A stretch of 14,158 nucleotides of DNA from an uncultured Bacillota bacterium (GTDB lineage Bacteria > Bacillota_I > Bacilli_A > Erysipelotrichales > Erysipelotrichaceae): NCBI GenBank assembly GCA_937919165.1, contig CALFPO010000086.1:1-14158 (forward strand). The letters are read 5' to 3'. Shown here piece after piece: positions 12,858 through 14,158 of the stretch. The first letter of the stretch is position 1. Each line of letters starts with the position of its first letter. Below the pieces are notes generated by a model. That model was not told where the DNA came from, did no database searches, and was given only the letters and a program-made list of their open reading frames with translations. The position numbers and the translations under genes were made by a program.

Positions 12858-13145
12858 ATGAAAACACAAGAGGAGCTGAAGGCACTGAAAAAAGAATACG
12901 AGGAATTGAACAATAAGCTTCTGGAACTATCTGAAGAGGAGCTTGTGAGCATTGCGGGCGGACATTCCGTTGTCCCAAACATAATTGATTTCAGCGGATT
13001 GTTTCCGCCTACAACACCTGATGATCTTGGGCTCATAAACAGCAGACCCGCGCGCGATGCAAAGCCCATGGATGTCAAGGTCACAGGCAGTCTAGAGAAC
13101 CGCAATGATTCTTCTGAGCCAAATAACCAGAAACCATTATTTTAA
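12858..13145 (+). CDS. Double-glycine leader peptide precursor (bacteriocin/RiPP-like), Cys-free core
   Basis: A 95-residue probable precursor of a secreted peptide. Residues 1-35 form a Lys/Glu-rich helical leader (MKTQEELKALKKEYEELN...) ending in LSEEELVSIAGG, the classic -12 to -1 pattern cleaved by peptidase-containing ABC transporters. The remaining 60 residues start HSVVPNIIDFSGLFPP and contain many Pro, Asp, Asn and Ser/Thr but no Cys, so lanthionine, sactionine or disulfide chemistry is excluded. I chose the ATG at 12858 from resemblance to gut Firmicutes GG leaders; an in-frame ATG at 12828 adds ten basic residues and would place AAAGGAGA inside the gene. Neither start has a well-spaced ribosome site: AAAGGAGA is 19-20 nt from 12858, with a weaker AAAGAGA 9 nt away. 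A terminator follows immediately. No transporter or modification enzyme lies in the window. Confidence 0.65.
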   Translation: MKTQEELKALKKEYEELNNKLLELSEEELVSIAGGHSVVPNIIDFSGLFPPTTPDDLGLINSRPARDAKPMDVKVTGSLENRNDSSEPNNQKPLF

Positions 13146-13155
13146 TGGAGAAAAG

Positions 13156-13180
13156 AAAGGCAGCGAGAGCTGCTTTTGTT
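13156..13180 (+). terminator. Terminator of the peptide-precursor gene
   Basis: AAAGGCAGC / GCTGCTTTT (one G-U pair) with a GAGA loop, followed by GTT. It starts 11 nt after the precursor stop codon and argues against a downstream cistron. Confidence 0.75.
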
Positions 13181-13316
13181 GTGGCTTTTATTCAAGCTGC
13201 ACATTCACTCTTCACATGTATGAAAGAATCTGTTTGCGACAAAATAGACATATACAGCTTCATTCAGATCGTCTCTTTGCAAATAACAGTATCTTTCGTC
13301 TATTTATTTGCTGTTT
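13181..13316. other. Short stretch without recognisable gene
   Basis: Between the precursor terminator and the protease remnant I see no supported gene. A hydrophobic plus-strand frame crosses it but begins ahead of the terminator, and its start overlaps the precursor stop (TAATG). Confidence 0.5.
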
Positions 13317-13541
13317 CTATTTCGCGATAAATCCTACTATTGCCAACATTTGTCTTAAAGCAAAATGAGGAATGCATAGGACAAATATCGTTCTTTGTCT
13401 GTTGCATAAGAAGCCAAACAGCGACAGTAGCACAAATGCACCAATCATATATATTGGTCCATAAGCGACATGCAAGGCCGCAAAATAGCAGGAAGATATG
13501 ATGACTGCAATGATACGAATGGTAACATAACACAACTGAAC
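13317..13541 (-). pseudogene. Remnant of a CPBP-family intramembrane metalloprotease (C-terminal part)
   Basis: The open frame after an in-frame TAA encodes about 74 hydrophobic residues with the look of the second half of a CPBP (CAAX-type) protease: YFAALHVAYG, matching motif 2 (FxxxH), a Gly/Leu-rich membrane helix (MIGAFVLLSLFGF), and CIPHFALRQ, in the place of motif 3 (HxxxN, with Arg for Asn). The N-terminal half with the catalytic EExxxR motif is missing. There is no ATG and no ribosome site (only TTG at 13535), and the upstream sequence is the promoter of the next gene. I therefore call it a 5'-truncated pseudogene. CPBP proteases often accompany double-glycine peptides as maturation or immunity factors, which fits the neighbouring precursor. 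The family call rests on motif resemblance only. Confidence 0.45.
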
Positions 13542-13562
13542 TTATTCATTATGTGCCAGAAA

Positions 13563-13571
13563 TGATATAAT
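13563..13571 (+). promoter_or_regulatory. Extended -10 promoter of the phospholipase-like gene
   Basis: TGATATAAT is a perfect extended -10 ending 10 nt before the ATG at 13582. The expected transcription start is only 3-4 nt before the codon. No Shine-Dalgarno sequence lies between them. Confidence 0.65.
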
Positions 13572-13581
13572 ATTTACAAGT

Positions 13582-13848
13582 ATGCCTACTGTATATACAC
13601 ATTGGCATTTCGGTGATGAATGCATCGAAACGATGCCTGACAATCTGAAGGAAGTAATAAACGAAAACCGTGATATCTATAACCTTGGCGTTCATGGACC
13701 GGATTTCATGTTTTACTACCTTTTCAATAATGATGTCCGTAAATACGGATCAAATCTGCACAAGATACCAGCCAAGGAATTGACAATAATCTCTTGTTGG
13801 AGTTGCCAACGTAATTTGATCTTCATAAGTATATGTAACAGGATTTGA
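13582..13848 (+). pseudogene. Truncated zinc-dependent phospholipase C-like protein (N-terminus only)
   Basis: The first ~66 residues match the start of the zinc-dependent phospholipase C-like family of Firmicutes: MPTVYTHWHFGDECIETMP, ENRDIYNLGVHGPDFMFYY with the LGVHGPD signature, then YGSNLHKIPAKE with a conserved metal-ligand-type His. Full-length proteins of this family are roughly 200-300 residues. Here the reading frame runs into unrelated sequence after about 13779 and stops at 13848, with a 22-residue tail (LTIISCWSCQ...) that does not look like the family. The gene is broken by a junction between about 13780 and 13828. Its promoter and start look intact, with a near-leaderless arrangement. 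The cause may be recombination or misassembly. Confidence 0.75.
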
Positions 13849-14158
13849 TGGTGACAGTCAGGCTATGAATTTTTATCCTTCCATAACTACGGCAGTTCAG
13901 CCTTTTTATGAGATGGGTGTCAAGTCAATAGAGTGTTTTAAGGATATTTTTGCAGGAAATACTGTCAAGTCTTCATATTATACACCATGTATTTTCAGAA
14001 AAGCTGAAAGCTGTGGATGTGATACATCAGAAAAATACGATGAATACAGAAGAAATTCGAGTGTTAAAACGTATAAAAATACTATAATGAATGACTTGCA
14101 TTTTTTTAGAATAAAAGGTCTGACGGATGCAATTTTAAAATCAGAAAGTTATTCCACA
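13829..14158 (+). pseudogene. Fragment of a LacI-type (periplasmic-binding-like) sensor-domain protein, open at the window end
   Basis: An open frame of 110 codons starting right after an in-frame TAA and running off the window, with no start codon of its own at the left edge. It begins VYVTGFDGDSQAMNFYPSIT and continues TTAVQPFYEMGVKSIECF, the last strands of a LacI/ribose-binding-protein fold (VTGFD, TTxxQPF, a small helix), followed by ESCGC and a helical linker. SCGC after such a domain is typical of sensor domains fused to GGDEF or AraC-type output modules; the output part would lie beyond 14158. The N-terminal portion is missing. The DNA is visibly more AT-rich than the rest of the window (AAA, ATA, TTT codons). 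It is best read as foreign sequence joined to the phospholipase gene. Confidence 0.6.

Noticed and set aside
13145..13330. A 61-residue hydrophobic plus-strand ORF overlapping the precursor stop (TAATG)
   Set aside because: The overlap looked like translational coupling to an immunity gene. However, its first codons form a strong terminator hairpin (13156-13180), and it has no recognisable family; it would be cut off before translation.
13300..13533. A second minus-strand ORF overlapping the protease remnant
   Set aside because: It is an alternative frame over the same DNA, Cys/His-rich with no motif; the other frame carries the FxxxH pattern and membrane helices.

Overview
The window looks like a chromosomal piece of a low-to-moderate GC Bacillota, most likely an Erysipelotrichia-like or related gut/oral Firmicute. 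The reasons are AGGAGG-type ribosome binding sites, TATAAT promoters, U-tract terminators, a Bacillus-type MsrA (GGCFWC), a surface protein with Cna-B-like and InlB-like parts, and a double-glycine leader peptide. The taxon is an inference; no rRNA or species marker is present.

Left part (1-3560): a large repeat-rich surface protein (minus strand) with an unusual three-helix C-terminal membrane module. It sits behind a promoter carrying a 12-bp direct repeat, and about 480 bp of AT-rich, gene-free DNA with hairpins lies upstream. Next is a flavin reductase-like protein with an extra C-terminal domain. Middle (3560-7540): two tRNA-Leu genes (anticodons GAG and CAG, plus strand) flank the translational GTPase typA (minus strand), followed by a lipoprotein made of two 135-residue repeats and by surE. 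The typA and tRNA-Leu(CAG) promoters face away from each other with abutting -35 boxes.

Right-middle (7537-10300), all minus strand: a three-gene operon of a 48-aa membrane peptide, a 99-aa tail-anchored protein and an SPFH/stomatin protein. Upstream of it is a coupled msrA-proC pair for methionine sulfoxide repair and proline synthesis. Then (10344-12785) comes a compact operon of a MORN-repeat/zinc-ribbon protein, a 427-aa zinc-ribbon protein and a small lipoprotein, of unknown function.

Right end (12790-14158): a probable secreted-peptide precursor with a 35-residue GG leader and a 60-residue Cys-free core; a remnant of a CPBP-type membrane protease on the other strand; and the first ~66 residues of a zinc-dependent phospholipase C-like protein. 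That last gene breaks off and is joined, through ~48 bp, to an AT-richer fragment of a LacI-type sensor-domain protein. The join is either a recombination scar or an assembly chimera.

A recurring feature is that several first genes of transcription units (surE, typA, the phospholipase-like gene, perhaps the MORN gene) have a -10 box only 6-14 nt before ATG and no usable Shine-Dalgarno sequence. Internal operon genes have good ones. This suggests leaderless or near-leaderless mRNAs.
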